Assembly: GCF_003201935.1 (NCBI RefSeq)
Contig: NZ_QJJL01000002.1
Location: forward strand, 868,001 to 932,000
Direction: 5' to 3'
Length of the DNA: 64,000 nucleotides
Source of the DNA: Loktanella sp. PT4BL
GTDB taxonomy: Bacteria; Pseudomonadota; Alphaproteobacteria; Rhodobacterales; Rhodobacteraceae
This document shows positions 7,739-17,545 of the stretch, one piece after another. Each line of letters begins with the position of its first letter. The stretch's first letter is position 1. The notes beneath the pieces were generated by a model that saw only the letters and a list, made by a program, of their open reading frames with translations, searched no databases and was not told where the DNA came from. Both the position numbers and the translations under genes were made by a program.

Positions 7739-10251
7739 GCCTTGCGATTGCATCACGGTTTGCCGCGCGCGAATTGCGCGGTGGCTTGCGCGGTTTTCGT
7801 GTGTTTCTGGCCTGTCTGGCGCTGGGTGTCGCGGCAATCGCGGCTGTTGGCACCGTGCGTGCAGGCATTGAGGCGGGGTTGGCGCGGGATGGTGCGGCGC
7901 TCTTGGGCGGCGACGCGGAGGTTGAATTTACCTATCGGTTCGCGCGCGCAGAGGAACTGGCCTGGCTGAACAGCATTGCAACACGTGTGTCGGAAACGGT
8001 TGATTTCCGCTCGATGGCCGTGGTGGAACGGGGTGGCGCGGCAGAGCGCGGGCTCACGCAAATTCGCGCGGTTGATGATCTCTATCCTTTGATTGGTCAG
8101 GTGACGCTAGATCCGCCGATCCCGCTGGCAGAAGCGCTGGCCGATCATGGCGGGGTTATGGAGCGGGTGCTGGCTGATCGGCTGGCCCTTGCGCCCGGTG
8201 ATCGTTTCAGGTTGGGCGAACAGGATTTTACCCTGCGGGCCATACTGGATCGCTATCCGGATAATGCGGCGGGTGGTTTTGGCCTTGGGCCACGCACGAT
8301 TGTGAAGACTGCGGATCTGGCAAACTCGGGTCTGATCGTCGAGGGGACGTTGTTTTCCACGCAATACCGGCTGGATTTGCCCGAGAGCGCGGACCTGCAA
8401 GCACTGGAAGACAGTGCCGAGGCGCAGTTTCGTGACAGTGGTTTGCGCTGGCGCGATAGCCGCCGTGGTGCGGGTGGTGTCGCGCAATTCGTGGACCGGA
8501 TCGGCGCGTTTCTGATCCTTGTGGGGCTGTCAGGTCTGGCTGTGGGTGGCGTGGGTGTGTCGGCCGCGGTGCGGGCCTATCTGGCAGGCAAGACGCAGGT
8601 GATTGCCACGCTGAAAACGCTTGGGGCGACCCGTAGGGTGATCTTTCAGACCTATTTCATACAGATCGGCGTGTTGACCCTTGCAGGCGTGGTGCTGGGG
8701 CTCGTGATTGGCGCGGGGCTGCCTGTGCTGCTTGGCCCTGTGATTGAGGCACAATTGCCTATTCCTGCGGTCTTTGCCGTTTATCCGGCACCGCTTTTCG
8801 AAGCGGCTGTCTATGGCCTGCTGGCGGCGCTGATCTTTACCCTTTGGCCACTTGCCAAGACCGAGGATATTCGCGCGGCAACCCTGTTTCGTGATGCCTT
8901 TGCTGCCAGTGCCACCCTGCCCGCACCGCGCTATCTGGTGGCGATTGCCGTGTTGCTGGCCGGATTGATCGGGGCCGCGATCCTGTTTTCCGGCACCGTG
9001 TTCCTGACGCTCTGGACCGCAGGCGGAATTGCGGGGGCGCTGGCCATTCTGGTGCTTGCCGCGATCGCCATTCGCTGGATTGCGCGGCGGTTTCGCAAAC
9101 CGACACGCGGGCGCCCTGCCCTGCGTCTGGCCTTTGGTGCGATTGGTGCGCGCGGGGGTGAGGCGACATCGGTCGTGCTTTCACTGGGGCTGGGCCTGAC
9201 GGTGCTGGCGGCGGTCGGCCAGATTGACGGGAACCTGCGCACATCGTTTTCGGATGATCTGCCTGCTGTGGCACCCAGTTATTTCTTTGTGGATATCCAG
9301 CCTGACCAGATCGCGGGTTTTGGTGCGCGGCTTGATGCGGATGATGCCGTGAGCCGGTATGACACAGCACCGATGCTGCGCGGAATTATTACGCAGATCA
9401 ATGGCCGCCCCGCGGAAGAAGTGGCCGGCGGTCACTGGGTTGTGCGCGGCGACCGCGGGATCACCTATGCTGACGCGCAGCCCAGCGGCACCGAGATCAC
9501 GGCGGGGGAATGGTGGCCTGAAGGGTATGACGGGCCGCCCCAGATCAGCTTTGCCGCCGAAGAAGCCGCCGAGATCGGCCTGCAACTGGGCGACATGATG
9601 ACTGTGAACATTCTGGGCCGTGACATCACCGGAGAAGTGACGAGTTTTCGCAATGTCAGTTGGGAAGACGCAGGCATCGGCTTTGTGCTCGCGATGAACC
9701 AGGGCGCTCTGGCGGGGGCACCCCATAGCTGGATTTCGACCGTTTATGCCACGCCCGAGGCCGAGGCCGCGATCCTGCGCGATCTGGCGACGGCCTATCC
9801 CAACATTACCGCGATCCGTATTCGTGATGCCATTGATCAGGTGATCGAACTGGTTGGCGGCATCTCGGCTGCGACGCGCTATGGTGCCCTGATCACGCTT
9901 GTCACAGGGTTTCTGGTCCTGATCGGGGCCGCGGCGGCCGGTGAGCGGGCGCGGACCTTTGAAGCGGCGGTGCTGAAAACGCTCGGCGCCTCGCGCGGGC
10001 GGATCATGCTGAGCTTTGCCTTGCGTGCGGCGATGCTCGGGTTTGCGGCAGGAAGTGTGGCACTTGGCGCGGGTATTCTGGGCGGCTGGGCTGTTTCGAC
10101 CTTTATCATGGACACAAGCTATACCGTGATCTGGTCCAATGCCCTGCTGATCATCGGCGGCGGCGTTCTGGCATCGCTGCTGGCGGGGCTGGCCTTTGCG
10201 TGGGGCCCACTTGCGGCGAAACCGGCGCAAGTGCTGCGGGCGCGCGAATGA
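7735..10251 (+). CDS. ybbP: FtsX-family ABC permease, YbbP-like
   Basis: 838 residues. One membrane segment near the N-terminus (residues about 20-45), a large periplasmic domain, then membrane groups at about 250-420 and 480-500, a second periplasmic domain, and a final three-helix FtsX domain (about 715-830). Duplicated FtsX signatures are visible, both with a KTLGA motif (VIATLKTLGATRR and AAVLKTLGASRGR). Partner of the ATPase encoded immediately upstream. Its length and two-half design match E. coli YbbP; the substrate is not established. Confidence 0.9.
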   Translation: MSLAIASRFAARELRGGLRGFRVFLACLALGVAAIAAVGTVRAGIEAGLARDGAALLGGDAEVEFTYRFARAEELAWLNSIATRVSETVDFRSMAVVERGGAAERGLTQIRAVDDLYPLIGQVTLDPPIPLAEALADHGGVMERVLADRLALAPGDRFRLGEQDFTLRAILDRYPDNAAGGFGLGPRTIVKTADLANSGLIVEGTLFSTQYRLDLPESADLQALEDSAEAQFRDSGLRWRDSRRGAGGVAQFVDRIGAFLILVGLSGLAVGGVGVSAAVRAYLAGKTQVIATLKTLGATRRVIFQTYFIQIGVLTLAGVVLGLVIGAGLPVLLGPVIEAQLPIPAVFAVYPAPLFEAAVYGLLAALIFTLWPLAKTEDIRAATLFRDAFAASATLPAPRYLVAIAVLLAGLIGAAILFSGTVFLTLWTAGGIAGALAILVLAAIAIRWIARRFRKPTRGRPALRLAFGAIGARGGEATSVVLSLGLGLTVLAAVGQIDGNLRTSFSDDLPAVAPSYFFVDIQPDQIAGFGARLDADDAVSRYDTAPMLRGIITQINGRPAEEVAGGHWVVRGDRGITYADAQPSGTEITAGEWWPEGYDGPPQISFAAEEAAEIGLQLGDMMTVNILGRDITGEVTSFRNVSWEDAGIGFVLAMNQGALAGAPHSWISTVYATPEAEAAILRDLATAYPNITAIRIRDAIDQVIELVGGISAATRYGALITLVTGFLVLIGAAAAGERARTFEAAVLKTLGASRGRIMLSFALRAAMLGFAAGSVALGAGILGGWAVSTFIMDTSYTVIWSNALLIIGGGVLASLLAGLAFAWGPLAAKPAQVLRARE

Positions 10252-10793
10252 GCGATCCGGCTTTTTTCGGGTACGGCAGCCTCGTCAACCTTGCCACCCA
10301 CAGCTACGATGATCCGCGTCCGGCAGTTCTGCGCGGTTGGCGGCGCGTATGGCAGCGGACAAACTTGCGCAAGGCAGCCTTTCTGTCGGTCGTCCCCTGC
10401 CCTGATACCGTACTGCACGGGGTGATTGCGCGCGTGCCGGGAGCCGATTGGCTGGCCCTTGACCAACGCGAGGCCGCATATCAGCGCCATGATGTGACCA
10501 GCGCCATCCAGCATAACGGCGCCAAAGCCCAAACAGCCGTCTATCAGGTCAAGCCCGCGCATCTGTCGGACGCTGCGGATCATCCCATCTTGCGCAGCTA
10601 TCTGGACGTGGTTGTGCAGGGCTATCTGCGCGTCCATGGCGAGGCAGGCGTTGCGCATTTCTTTGAGACAACCGATGGCTGGACCATGCCGGTTCTTGAT
10701 GACCGTGCGGCCCCGCTTTATCCCCGCCATCAGGTTCTAAGCCCCCGTGAGACAGCGCTTGTCGATGCGCATCTAGCGGCGGTGATGAAGTAG
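10248..10793 (+). CDS. gamma-glutamylcyclotransferase-like protein
   Basis: 181 residues, starting at an ATG that overlaps the stop of the permease gene (ATGA). The N-terminal FFGYGSLVN is the substrate-binding loop of the gamma-glutamylcyclotransferase fold, and a Glu in the LDQREAAYQR region is where the catalytic acid is found. These enzymes release 5-oxoproline from gamma-glutamyl compounds such as glutathione products. Overlap with ybbP suggests co-transcription, though a functional link is not evident. Stop codon TAG. Confidence 0.75.
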   Translation: MSDPAFFGYGSLVNLATHSYDDPRPAVLRGWRRVWQRTNLRKAAFLSVVPCPDTVLHGVIARVPGADWLALDQREAAYQRHDVTSAIQHNGAKAQTAVYQVKPAHLSDAADHPILRSYLDVVVQGYLRVHGEAGVAHFFETTDGWTMPVLDDRAAPLYPRHQVLSPRETALVDAHLAAVMK

Positions 10794-12170
10794 GCTAAAG
10801 AGACGCGCCTGTCTTGCAAAGGGTTCGCCCTTTTCGGGTTTCTCCCCCTGATCTGCAATCACCTTTCGCGCCAGCCAAAAAGCGATGATCGCAAAGACAG
10901 CGCCACCGAGATATTGCCCGATCAGTACGCCCGGCGCACCGAACCATGCGGCACCCACCATCACGAAGGGCATCGTCCCAAGGGTATGGCGGCCCCAGTT
11001 GACGATTGTCGAATAGAAAGGGTGTCCAAGGTTGTTGAAGGCGGCATTGGCCACAAAGATGACCCCGTTGAAGAAGAACATCAGTGACAGCGGGCCCGCA
11101 AAGAGGAACACGATGGTCATAGCCACACCGTTGTCGAGACTGAACAGCATCTGGATCGCGGGGCGGGCAAGGAAAAACAGCCCCGAGACCACGACTACGA
11201 CGATGGCGGTAAAAAGCAGCCCGTCACGGAACGCCCCACGCACGCGGTCATGCAGTCCGGCGCCTGCATTTTGCCCGATAATGGGCCCGATGGCCCCTGA
11301 AAGCGCGAAGATCACCGCAAAGCCCACGGGCGACATACGCGCGACGATGGCCATACCTGCCACGGCCTCTTCACCGAATTGCGCCATAGCCCGGGTGACA
11401 TAGGCCTGCCCGATCGGGGTGGCCAGTTGCGTCAGGATCGCGGGAAAGGCGATGGCAAGGATCGGGGCAAGGTCGATTTTCAGGCTGGCCGGGGTGGGCC
11501 TGTCAAAGCCGCCGTAGTGACGGATCAGGGGCAGCAGCGCCGTCACGGCGATGGCCACCCGCGCACAAACGCTGGCCATGGCGGCCCCTGTCAGTTCGAG
11601 ATCAAGACCGAAGATCAGGATCGGATCAAGGACTGCGTTGACCAAACCGCCCCAGATTGTCGCCATCATGGCACGGCGCGCATCACCATGCGCACGCAGG
11701 ATTGCACCACCGATCATACCGATCATCAGGAATGGCAGCGAGGGCACGATGATCTGCAGATAGTGGACGGCAAGGTCAAGTGTTTCGCCCGAGGCACCGA
11801 GCAGGGCCGCGAATGTGGCGAGGTTCATCCAGACAAGGGCCGCGAAGACAGCACCGAAGATGACACCATAGATCAGCGCGTTGGTGGCGCGGCGGCGGGC
11901 CTCTTCGCGTGCGCCGGCGCCCAGCGCGCGGGCAACGAGGGCCCCTGCCGCAATCGCCATACCGATGCCGAAGGAGGTGGTGAAAAACAGGATAGCACCG
12001 GCATAGCCGACTGCCGCCGCGAGCTCGGCCTTGCCCAGCATGGAGATGAAGATCATGTCGACAAAATCGACCAGAAACACCGCCATGAGGCCGACCGAGG
12101 CGGTCAGGGACATCACGGAGATGTGGCCGAAGAGGCTGCCTCGGGTAAATTTTGCCTGGGTGTCGGCCAT
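10773..12170 (-). CDS. MATE-family multidrug/cation antiporter
   Basis: 465 residues with about 12 hydrophobic segments arranged as two six-helix bundles. The start is the ATG before ADTQAKFTRGSLFGHI; the open frame further upstream has no family character. MATE features: an N-terminal segment with DFVDMIFISMLGKAELAAAVG and the counterpart VTRAMAQFGEEAVAGMAIVARM in the second half. It belongs to the NorM/DinF-like exporters that expel cationic compounds with Na+ or H+. The end overlaps the convergent cyclotransferase gene by 21 bases. Confidence 0.92.
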   Translation of the reverse strand: MADTQAKFTRGSLFGHISVMSLTASVGLMAVFLVDFVDMIFISMLGKAELAAAVGYAGAILFFTTSFGIGMAIAAGALVARALGAGAREEARRRATNALIYGVIFGAVFAALVWMNLATFAALLGASGETLDLAVHYLQIIVPSLPFLMIGMIGGAILRAHGDARRAMMATIWGGLVNAVLDPILIFGLDLELTGAAMASVCARVAIAVTALLPLIRHYGGFDRPTPASLKIDLAPILAIAFPAILTQLATPIGQAYVTRAMAQFGEEAVAGMAIVARMSPVGFAVIFALSGAIGPIIGQNAGAGLHDRVRGAFRDGLLFTAIVVVVVSGLFFLARPAIQMLFSLDNGVAMTIVFLFAGPLSLMFFFNGVIFVANAAFNNLGHPFYSTIVNWGRHTLGTMPFVMVGAAWFGAPGVLIGQYLGGAVFAIIAFWLARKVIADQGEKPEKGEPFARQARLFSLLHHRR

Positions 12171-12190
12171 GCGGGGGTGCCTTGCATCAT

Positions 12191-12211
12191 GCGTCACCGT
12201 CACCATGACGC
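12191..12211. repeat. short inverted repeat upstream of the MATE gene
   Basis: GCGTCA (12191-12196) and TGACGC (12206-12211) are separated by 9 bases and lie 20 bp before the MATE start codon on the minus strand. It may be an operator or a 5' hairpin; nothing further supports either reading. Confidence 0.25.
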
Positions 12212-12380
12212 GCAGGACGGGGGGATGACAAGGCGGGTTATACGCAAATAGCAGAAGCAGCGCGGCGCAGTGCACGTCAGCTTTGAACGCTGGCGCAACA
12301 AGACGCTTGATAAGTTCTGTTTCAACCGCGAACGTGGCCACCAATGACATTCATGACAGCACCGTTCAATTGAGGCCCCC

Positions 12381-13145
12381 ATGCAATCCCAGCCTATGAC
12401 ATTCAAAGAAAAGTTGTCCGATCCCACCAAACGACTGACGGCGCATGTCTGCACCATACCCTCTGCAACCGTGACCCAAGCGATGGCAGCCGCTGGCAGC
12501 GACGCGGTCATAATTGATCTGGAACATGGTGCGATTGATTACGCGTCGGCCCATGCAATGATCGCAGCAACTGCCGGCACGTCATGTGCTCCGCTTGTCC
12601 GGGTCACAGTAAACGATGCGGCACAGGTAAAACGTGTGCTGGATCTTGGTGCTGAAGGTATTGTGTTTCCGTTGATCCGTAGTGCCGAAGATGCTGCCCG
12701 TGCTGTCGCCTCGCTGCGTTACCCGCCAAATGGCACGCGTGGTTTCGGGCCATTTCTCGCACATTCCCGTTGGGGGACGTCACTCATGGACTACCGCGGA
12801 ACCGTCGATGGTCGTCTGGTTTGCTGTTTACTGGTCGAGACACGGGATGCGATTGAAAACATTGAGGCGATATGTGCGGTGCCGGGGATTGATGCGATTA
12901 TTCCGGCGCAATTCGACCTATCGACAGATTTGGGCATTTCGGGCCAGTTCGACCACCCAGATTTTCTTGCGGCCATTGCAAAGGTAGAAAAAGCCGCGAA
13001 CGCGGCAGGTATCCCGCTGGGCAACGTTGGCCTCGCAAAGTCACAGGCTGATGCGCTTTTCGCGAAGGGTTACCGCATCATCGCCGGCTTTGACATTCTG
13101 TGGCTCAAGGCGATGGCTGCGGAAACACAATCATGGACACAATAG
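12381..13145 (+). CDS. HpcH/HpaI-family aldolase
   Basis: 254 residues, TIM-barrel class II aldolase of the HpcH/HpaI family, which cleaves 4-hydroxy-2-oxo acids to pyruvate and an aldehyde using a divalent metal. Visible motifs: IIDLEHGAIDY (conserved early strand), GIVFPLIRSAEDA, PPNGTRGFGP (substrate loop), LLVETRDAIENI (metal-binding Glu) and AQFDLSTDLG (metal-binding Asp). An alternative ATG at 12396 would shorten it by five residues. It stands alone with no aromatic catabolic genes nearby, so the physiological substrate is open. Confidence 0.85.
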   Translation: MQSQPMTFKEKLSDPTKRLTAHVCTIPSATVTQAMAAAGSDAVIIDLEHGAIDYASAHAMIAATAGTSCAPLVRVTVNDAAQVKRVLDLGAEGIVFPLIRSAEDAARAVASLRYPPNGTRGFGPFLAHSRWGTSLMDYRGTVDGRLVCCLLVETRDAIENIEAICAVPGIDAIIPAQFDLSTDLGISGQFDHPDFLAAIAKVEKAANAAGIPLGNVGLAKSQADALFAKGYRIIAGFDILWLKAMAAETQSWTQ

Positions 13146-13331
13146 GCGTACCTTGCCGGATACCCCGCTCTGGACCACGTAGAATGGGTAAAGCATCGAT
13201 GTAGACAGGCAAGAACGGCTCACTGACACACTGCCTTGCCAAATGCGGTGCAGTAGGTGCCGAAAAAGGTCGCCTTGTCCCGCAGAGTGGGACACTCCTG
13301 AGCAGGCATCGTGCTACCCTTTCCTTGTCCC

Positions 13332-14654
13332 TCAATCCAGCTTGGGCGCCTTTTGCAAAAGCGGCATGAGTTCGGCCATTTCAGGACCGCGGGCGCGGCC
13401 TGTGACAGCTTTGCGCAGTGGCATGAAAAGGGTCTTGCCCTTGCGGCCTGTGGCCTCTTTCACGGCAGTGGTCCATGTCCCCCATGTGTCTGCAGTGTAG
13501 GGCATGGGGGGCAACATGGCGAAAGCCTGCGCCACGAAATCGCGGTCTTCGTCGTCAACCAGCGGCGTGGCACCATCGCGCATGAGCGCCCACCAATCGG
13601 CAACCTCGTCGAGGCTGTTGATGTTGTCGCGTACAAGCTGCCAGAAAGGCTCGGCCAGAGCGGCGGGCACGCCAGCCGATGTCAAGACATCGGCCACATC
13701 ACTGGCCTTGAGCGTGGCCAGATGGCGGGCGGTGAGCGGGATCAGATCGGCTGCGTCGAATTTGGTGGGGGCAGAGCCGAATTTCGACAGATCGAAATGG
13801 GCGACGACCTCGTCGATATTCGCGCGCAGTTCCACAGGCTCGGATGAGCCAAGGCGCGCCATCAGTGACAGGATCGCCTGTGGCGCGATGCCTTGTTTGC
13901 GCAGATCGCGCAATGCCAAGGTGCCGAGGCGTTTGGAGAGCGCCTCGCCTTGAGGGCCGGTCAAAAGCGAGTGGTGCGCGAATGTCGGCACGGTGCCGCC
14001 CAGTGCTTCGATCATCTGGATCTGGGTGGCCGTGTTTGTGACGTGGTCAGAGCCGCGCACGATATCGGTGATGCCCATTTCGGTGTCATCGACAACAGAG
14101 GCCAGCGTGTAGAGGATCTGGCCGTCGTTCTTGAAAAGCACAGGATCGCTGACCGAGGCCGCGTCGATCGAGATGTCGCCGATGATGCCGTCGGTCCATT
14201 CGATGCGTTTGTGATCGAGTTTGAAACGCCAATGCGAACCGCGTTCAGCGCGCAGTGTGTTTTTCTCATCCTCCGAGAGCGCCAGCGCCGCACGGTCATA
14301 GACCGGGGGCTTGCCCATGTTGAGTTGCTTCTTGCGCTTGAGGTCGAGCTCGGTCGGCGTCTCGAAGCATTCATAGAGCCGACCCATGTCGATGAGCTTT
14401 TGCTTGGCCGCCAGATAGTTTTCCATGCGCGCGGACTGATGTTCCACACGGTCCCATGTGAAGCCGAGCCATGTCAGGTCTTCTTTCAGGCCCGCCACAT
14501 ATTCAGGCTTGGAGCGTTCGCCATCGGTGTCGTCGATCCGCAGGATGAAGGTGCCCCCGTTCTGGCGCGCAATCGCATAGTTGAACAATGCGGCGCGCAG
14601 GTTGCCGATGTGGATCCAACCGGTGGGTGATGGGGCGAATCTGGTGGTGGTCAT
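13332..14654 (-). CDS. gltX: glutamate--tRNA ligase, shorter alphaproteobacterial type
   Basis: 440 residues from the ATG before TTTRFAPSPTGW. Class I synthetase signatures: HIGN (residues 15-18) and a KMSKS-loop variant reading EALSKRLG. FILRIDDTDGERS is the glutamate-binding stretch. Alphaproteobacteria often have two GltX proteins, one charging tRNA-Glu and the other often tRNA-Gln for GatCAB amidation; this one has the shorter, ALSKR-type sequence. Which tRNA it charges cannot be decided from sequence alone. Convergent with the aldolase gene. Confidence 0.93.
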   Translation of the reverse strand: MTTTRFAPSPTGWIHIGNLRAALFNYAIARQNGGTFILRIDDTDGERSKPEYVAGLKEDLTWLGFTWDRVEHQSARMENYLAAKQKLIDMGRLYECFETPTELDLKRKKQLNMGKPPVYDRAALALSEDEKNTLRAERGSHWRFKLDHKRIEWTDGIIGDISIDAASVSDPVLFKNDGQILYTLASVVDDTEMGITDIVRGSDHVTNTATQIQMIEALGGTVPTFAHHSLLTGPQGEALSKRLGTLALRDLRKQGIAPQAILSLMARLGSSEPVELRANIDEVVAHFDLSKFGSAPTKFDAADLIPLTARHLATLKASDVADVLTSAGVPAALAEPFWQLVRDNINSLDEVADWWALMRDGATPLVDDEDRDFVAQAFAMLPPMPYTADTWGTWTTAVKEATGRKGKTLFMPLRKAVTGRARGPEMAELMPLLQKAPKLD

Positions 14655-14721
14655 GGGTGCATCTCCTGTTGAAGGGGCTTTGACCATGAGATGCGCGCGA
14701 TGTCCAGTTGAGGGGTGGTTT

Positions 14722-14738
14722 GAGGGGCGCTGCCCCTC
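14722..14738. repeat. GC-rich inverted repeat, possibly a dispersed repeat
   Basis: GAGGGGC (14722-14728) and GCCCCTC (14732-14738) form a perfect 7-bp stem with a 3-base loop, between the broken DUF1801 gene and gltX. It may end upstream transcription or be a dispersed palindromic repeat; no second copy was found in this window. Confidence 0.35.
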
Positions 14739-14781
14739 GGCTGCGCCTCACCCCGAAGTTTGATTGGACATGGAAAACAGG

Positions 14782-15210
14782 TTAGCCGGGACTGACCGGC
14801 CATCTGGTGTTGAGGTCTTTGAGACCCGCGCTGATCAGTTCGGCGAGCACGTCTATGTCGATGTCCGAGAGCGTGTTGATCGTCAGGCAAGATTTGCCGG
14901 CTTTGTGTTTGCCTAACCTTGCAAGGATGCTGCCGAAATCCGCATAGCCGGGCATGATGTAGACAGAGAGGCTGGATTTGCGCGGGCTGAACCCCGTTGC
15001 CAGAAATGAGCCGCCACGCCCGCTGTCGTACCGATAGTCATAGCGGCCATAGCCGATGATGCTGTCTCCCCATATTGTGGGGTGCTAGCCTGTAATTTGC
15101 CGGAACAATCTGTCGAGAGTTTGCGCATCGGCCGCACGTGTGGGGTGTGCGATGGCCGCTAAAAAAGCGCGCACATCCTGATCGGTGGCTTGTGTCTTGT
15201 TCGCTGGCAT
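14782..15210 (-). pseudogene. DUF1801 domain gene interrupted by an in-frame TAG
   Basis: The frame runs from ATG at 15210 to TAA at 14782 (143 codons) without a shift, but codon 42 is TAG (15085-15087 on this strand). Before it: MPANKTQATDQDV...LFRQITG; after it, in the same frame: HPTIWGDSIIGYGRYDYRYD, FSPRKSSLSVYIMPGY, LGKHKAGKSCLTINTLSDID, which are the conserved DUF1801 motifs. The sequence after the TAG shows no decay, so the change is recent, a sequencing error, or the codon is read through. DUF1801 proteins are small and of unknown function. Confidence 0.75.
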
Positions 15211-15226
15211 ACCGCACCTTAGCAGA

Positions 15227-15754
15227 TTAGGGCCTTTGCTCAAAGGCGGCGCCCGTGACGACCTCCCAAAGCCCCGTCCGCGCACCCAGCACCTCCGAGC
15301 GTTTTTCGCGCAGGTGGCGCCCCTGGTTTTCAAGGCGGATCCCGATGAGGTTGATGATATCGGGCGCGTCATGTGTGAGGTGGGCGATATTGAAAGGGAT
15401 CAAATCTTCGTCTGTCTTGAAGATGATCTGGTCATGTTTGGCCAATGCAGGTCTGTGCAGGCGGATGCTGTGGAGTGCCGCAAGCTGGATCGTTCTGGGA
15501 GGGCTGTGGAGTGTCACGGCCTGATCTCTGATTGTCATGCGCAGGGCAGGCTTGCGTAGGGGAAAGGCGGCCCAAAGGCCCAGGGCCACAGGCAGGAGTG
15601 CTGAGAGCAGAAAGAGCGCATCGGTCGGACCATCCACCCTCGGCCATGCAAAACGCACGAGGATGAGGTTGAGCGGAAGGCTGATAAAAAGCAGTGCGCC
15701 GCCTGCCACGCGCCTAATGCGAAAGCTGTCCCTGATCCGTGTCTCAGCTGTCAT
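15227..15754 (-). CDS. two-helix membrane protein of unknown function
   Basis: 175 residues from the ATG before TAETRIRDSFRIRR. Two hydrophobic segments (ALLFISLPLNLILVRFAW and ALFLLSALLPVALGLWAAF) are followed by a soluble domain with alternating hydrophobic strands (ALRMTIRDQAVTLHSPP, LAALHSIRL, IIFKTDEDLIPFNIAHL), the look of a small PH-like bacterial domain after a TM hairpin. It overlaps the 3' end of nadE by 11 bases and is likely in its operon. No specific function can be given. Confidence 0.6.
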   Translation of the reverse strand: MTAETRIRDSFRIRRVAGGALLFISLPLNLILVRFAWPRVDGPTDALFLLSALLPVALGLWAAFPLRKPALRMTIRDQAVTLHSPPRTIQLAALHSIRLHRPALAKHDQIIFKTDEDLIPFNIAHLTHDAPDIINLIGIRLENQGRHLREKRSEVLGARTGLWEVVTGAAFEQRP

Positions 15755-17405
15755 CGCGCCAGCGGTTGACGATCGGATAGCGCCGGTCAAGCCAGAAGGC
15801 GCGTGCCGACAACCGTGGACCGGGGGCCGACTGGAAGCGCTTGTATTCGCTGATGTAGATCAGGTGTTCGACCCGTTTGACAGTTTCGCGCGCGTAACCG
15901 GCCGCCACGCAATCGGCGACCGAGGCCTCTTGATCCACCAGCATTGCCAATATCCCGTCCAGCACATCATAGGGCGGCAGGCTGTCTTCGTCTTTCTGGT
16001 CAGGCCGCAGTTCCGCCGAAGGGGGTTTGTCGATAATGGCTTCGGGGATCACCGTGCCTGCGGGGCCACACATCCAGTCGCGGTGATTGGCATTGCGCCA
16101 GCGGCAGGCGGCAAAGACGCGCGTTTTATACATGTCCTTGATCGGGTTATAGCCGCCCGCCATGTCGCCGTAGATCGTGGCGTATCCAACGGCGACCTCG
16201 GATTTGTTGCCGGTGGTCAGCAGCATTTCCCCGAATTTGTTGGATTGTGCCATCAGCAGAAGGCCCCTGATACGGGACTGGATGTTTTCCTCGGTCAGGT
16301 CGGGCGCAAGCCCCGCGAAAAGTGGCGCAAGCGCCTCGGTCACCGCAGCGCGCGGACCTGCGATGCTGATTGTGTCGTAGGTGCAACCCAAAGCATTGGC
16401 GGCAGCGGCGGCATCATCGAGCGAGCCTTGGGAAGTGTATTCGGAGGGGAGCATCACGCAGCGCACATTGCCCGCGCCCAGCGCATCGACGGCAATGGCA
16501 GCGACGATGGCACTGTCGATCCCGCCCGACAGGCCCAGAAGGACCTTTTTGAAACCGGTCTTGCGCATGTAGTCGCGCAAGGCTTCGACCATCACGCGGT
16601 AGTCCTGTTCAAGCGTATCCGGCAGCGAGGCTTTCTCGCCCTCTTTGGCCACCCAACCGTCATCGGTGCGTTCGAAATCGACATGCGTGATGGTGGCATC
16701 CATCACAGGCAGTTGCACCGCCAGTTTACCGCCACGATTGAGCACGAAGGAGCCGCCGTCAAACATCTGGTCGTCCTGTCCGCCGACCATGTTGAGGTAG
16801 ACGAGCGGCACATCGTTTTCGATCACGCGGCTGAGCATCGTCTGCATGCGGATGTTGAATTTATCGCGGAAATAGGGCGAGCCATTGGGCACCACCAAAA
16901 TCTCGGCGCCGCTTTCGACCATGGCTTCACAGACATCGGGGTACCATGCATCTTCGCAAATGGGGTGGCCGATGCGCGGGCCGTCAGGCAGCGCAAAGGG
17001 GCCTGCGATATCGGCGCTTTTGAACAGGCGGACTTCGTCAAAGACGTTGAAGTTGGGCAGGAAGTGTTTGCGGGCACGGGCGACGATCTCGCCACCGCGC
17101 AGCGTGAAATAGGCATTGTAAAGCCGGCCGTCTTCCAGCGCAGGGCCACCAATCGACAGGGCGGGACCGTCGGCACAGTCTTTGGCAAGCTGCGTCAGAT
17201 GCGCCATCGCATCTGCAACAAAAGCCGGTTTCATGATCAGATCCTGGGTCTGGTAGCCGACCAGAAACATCTCGGGCAGCACGACAAGATCGGCGCCAGC
17301 GGCTTTGCCCGCCGACCACGCCGCGCGCGCCTGATCGGCGTTGCCTGCGATGTCGCCCACGGTCGGATTGAGCTGCGCCATTGTAAGGCGAAATAATTTT
17401 GTCAT
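15744..17405 (-). CDS. nadE: glutamine-dependent NAD+ synthetase
   Basis: 553 residues from the ATG before TKLFRLTMAQLNPTVG. An N-terminal nitrilase-like amidase domain (about 1-265) has its triad in VVLPEMFLVGY (Glu), RKHFLPNFNVF (Lys) and GHPICEDAWYP (Cys). The C-terminal synthetase domain (about 270-553) has the ATP-pyrophosphatase loop LGLSGGIDSAI. It makes NAD+ from deamido-NAD+ with ammonia tunnelled from glutamine, in the cytosol. The length matches the two-domain form. Upstream in-frame ATG at 17429 gives eight additional residues and is less likely. Confidence 0.96.
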   Translation of the reverse strand: MTKLFRLTMAQLNPTVGDIAGNADQARAAWSAGKAAGADLVVLPEMFLVGYQTQDLIMKPAFVADAMAHLTQLAKDCADGPALSIGGPALEDGRLYNAYFTLRGGEIVARARKHFLPNFNVFDEVRLFKSADIAGPFALPDGPRIGHPICEDAWYPDVCEAMVESGAEILVVPNGSPYFRDKFNIRMQTMLSRVIENDVPLVYLNMVGGQDDQMFDGGSFVLNRGGKLAVQLPVMDATITHVDFERTDDGWVAKEGEKASLPDTLEQDYRVMVEALRDYMRKTGFKKVLLGLSGGIDSAIVAAIAVDALGAGNVRCVMLPSEYTSQGSLDDAAAAANALGCTYDTISIAGPRAAVTEALAPLFAGLAPDLTEENIQSRIRGLLLMAQSNKFGEMLLTTGNKSEVAVGYATIYGDMAGGYNPIKDMYKTRVFAACRWRNANHRDWMCGPAGTVIPEAIIDKPPSAELRPDQKDEDSLPPYDVLDGILAMLVDQEASVADCVAAGYARETVKRVEHLIYISEYKRFQSAPGPRLSARAFWLDRRYPIVNRWRDDS

Positions 17406-17545
17406 AGTTTTGTCCAAAAGCCTTGGCATGCATGTAGCAGAAAGAAGCGCGGGGGAAAGCCGTTAGACGACTTCGGCCCAAGGCCGTTGTCAGGTGGCAA
17501 CTCCTCTCATAAGCTGCAGATACACGGAAGTGAACGGAGAGACGG

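Noticed and set aside
15537-17396. 619-codon plus-strand frame across nadE
   Set aside because: Shadow of nadE in a GC-rich gene; no recognisable protein, and it would overlap nadE for nearly its whole length.
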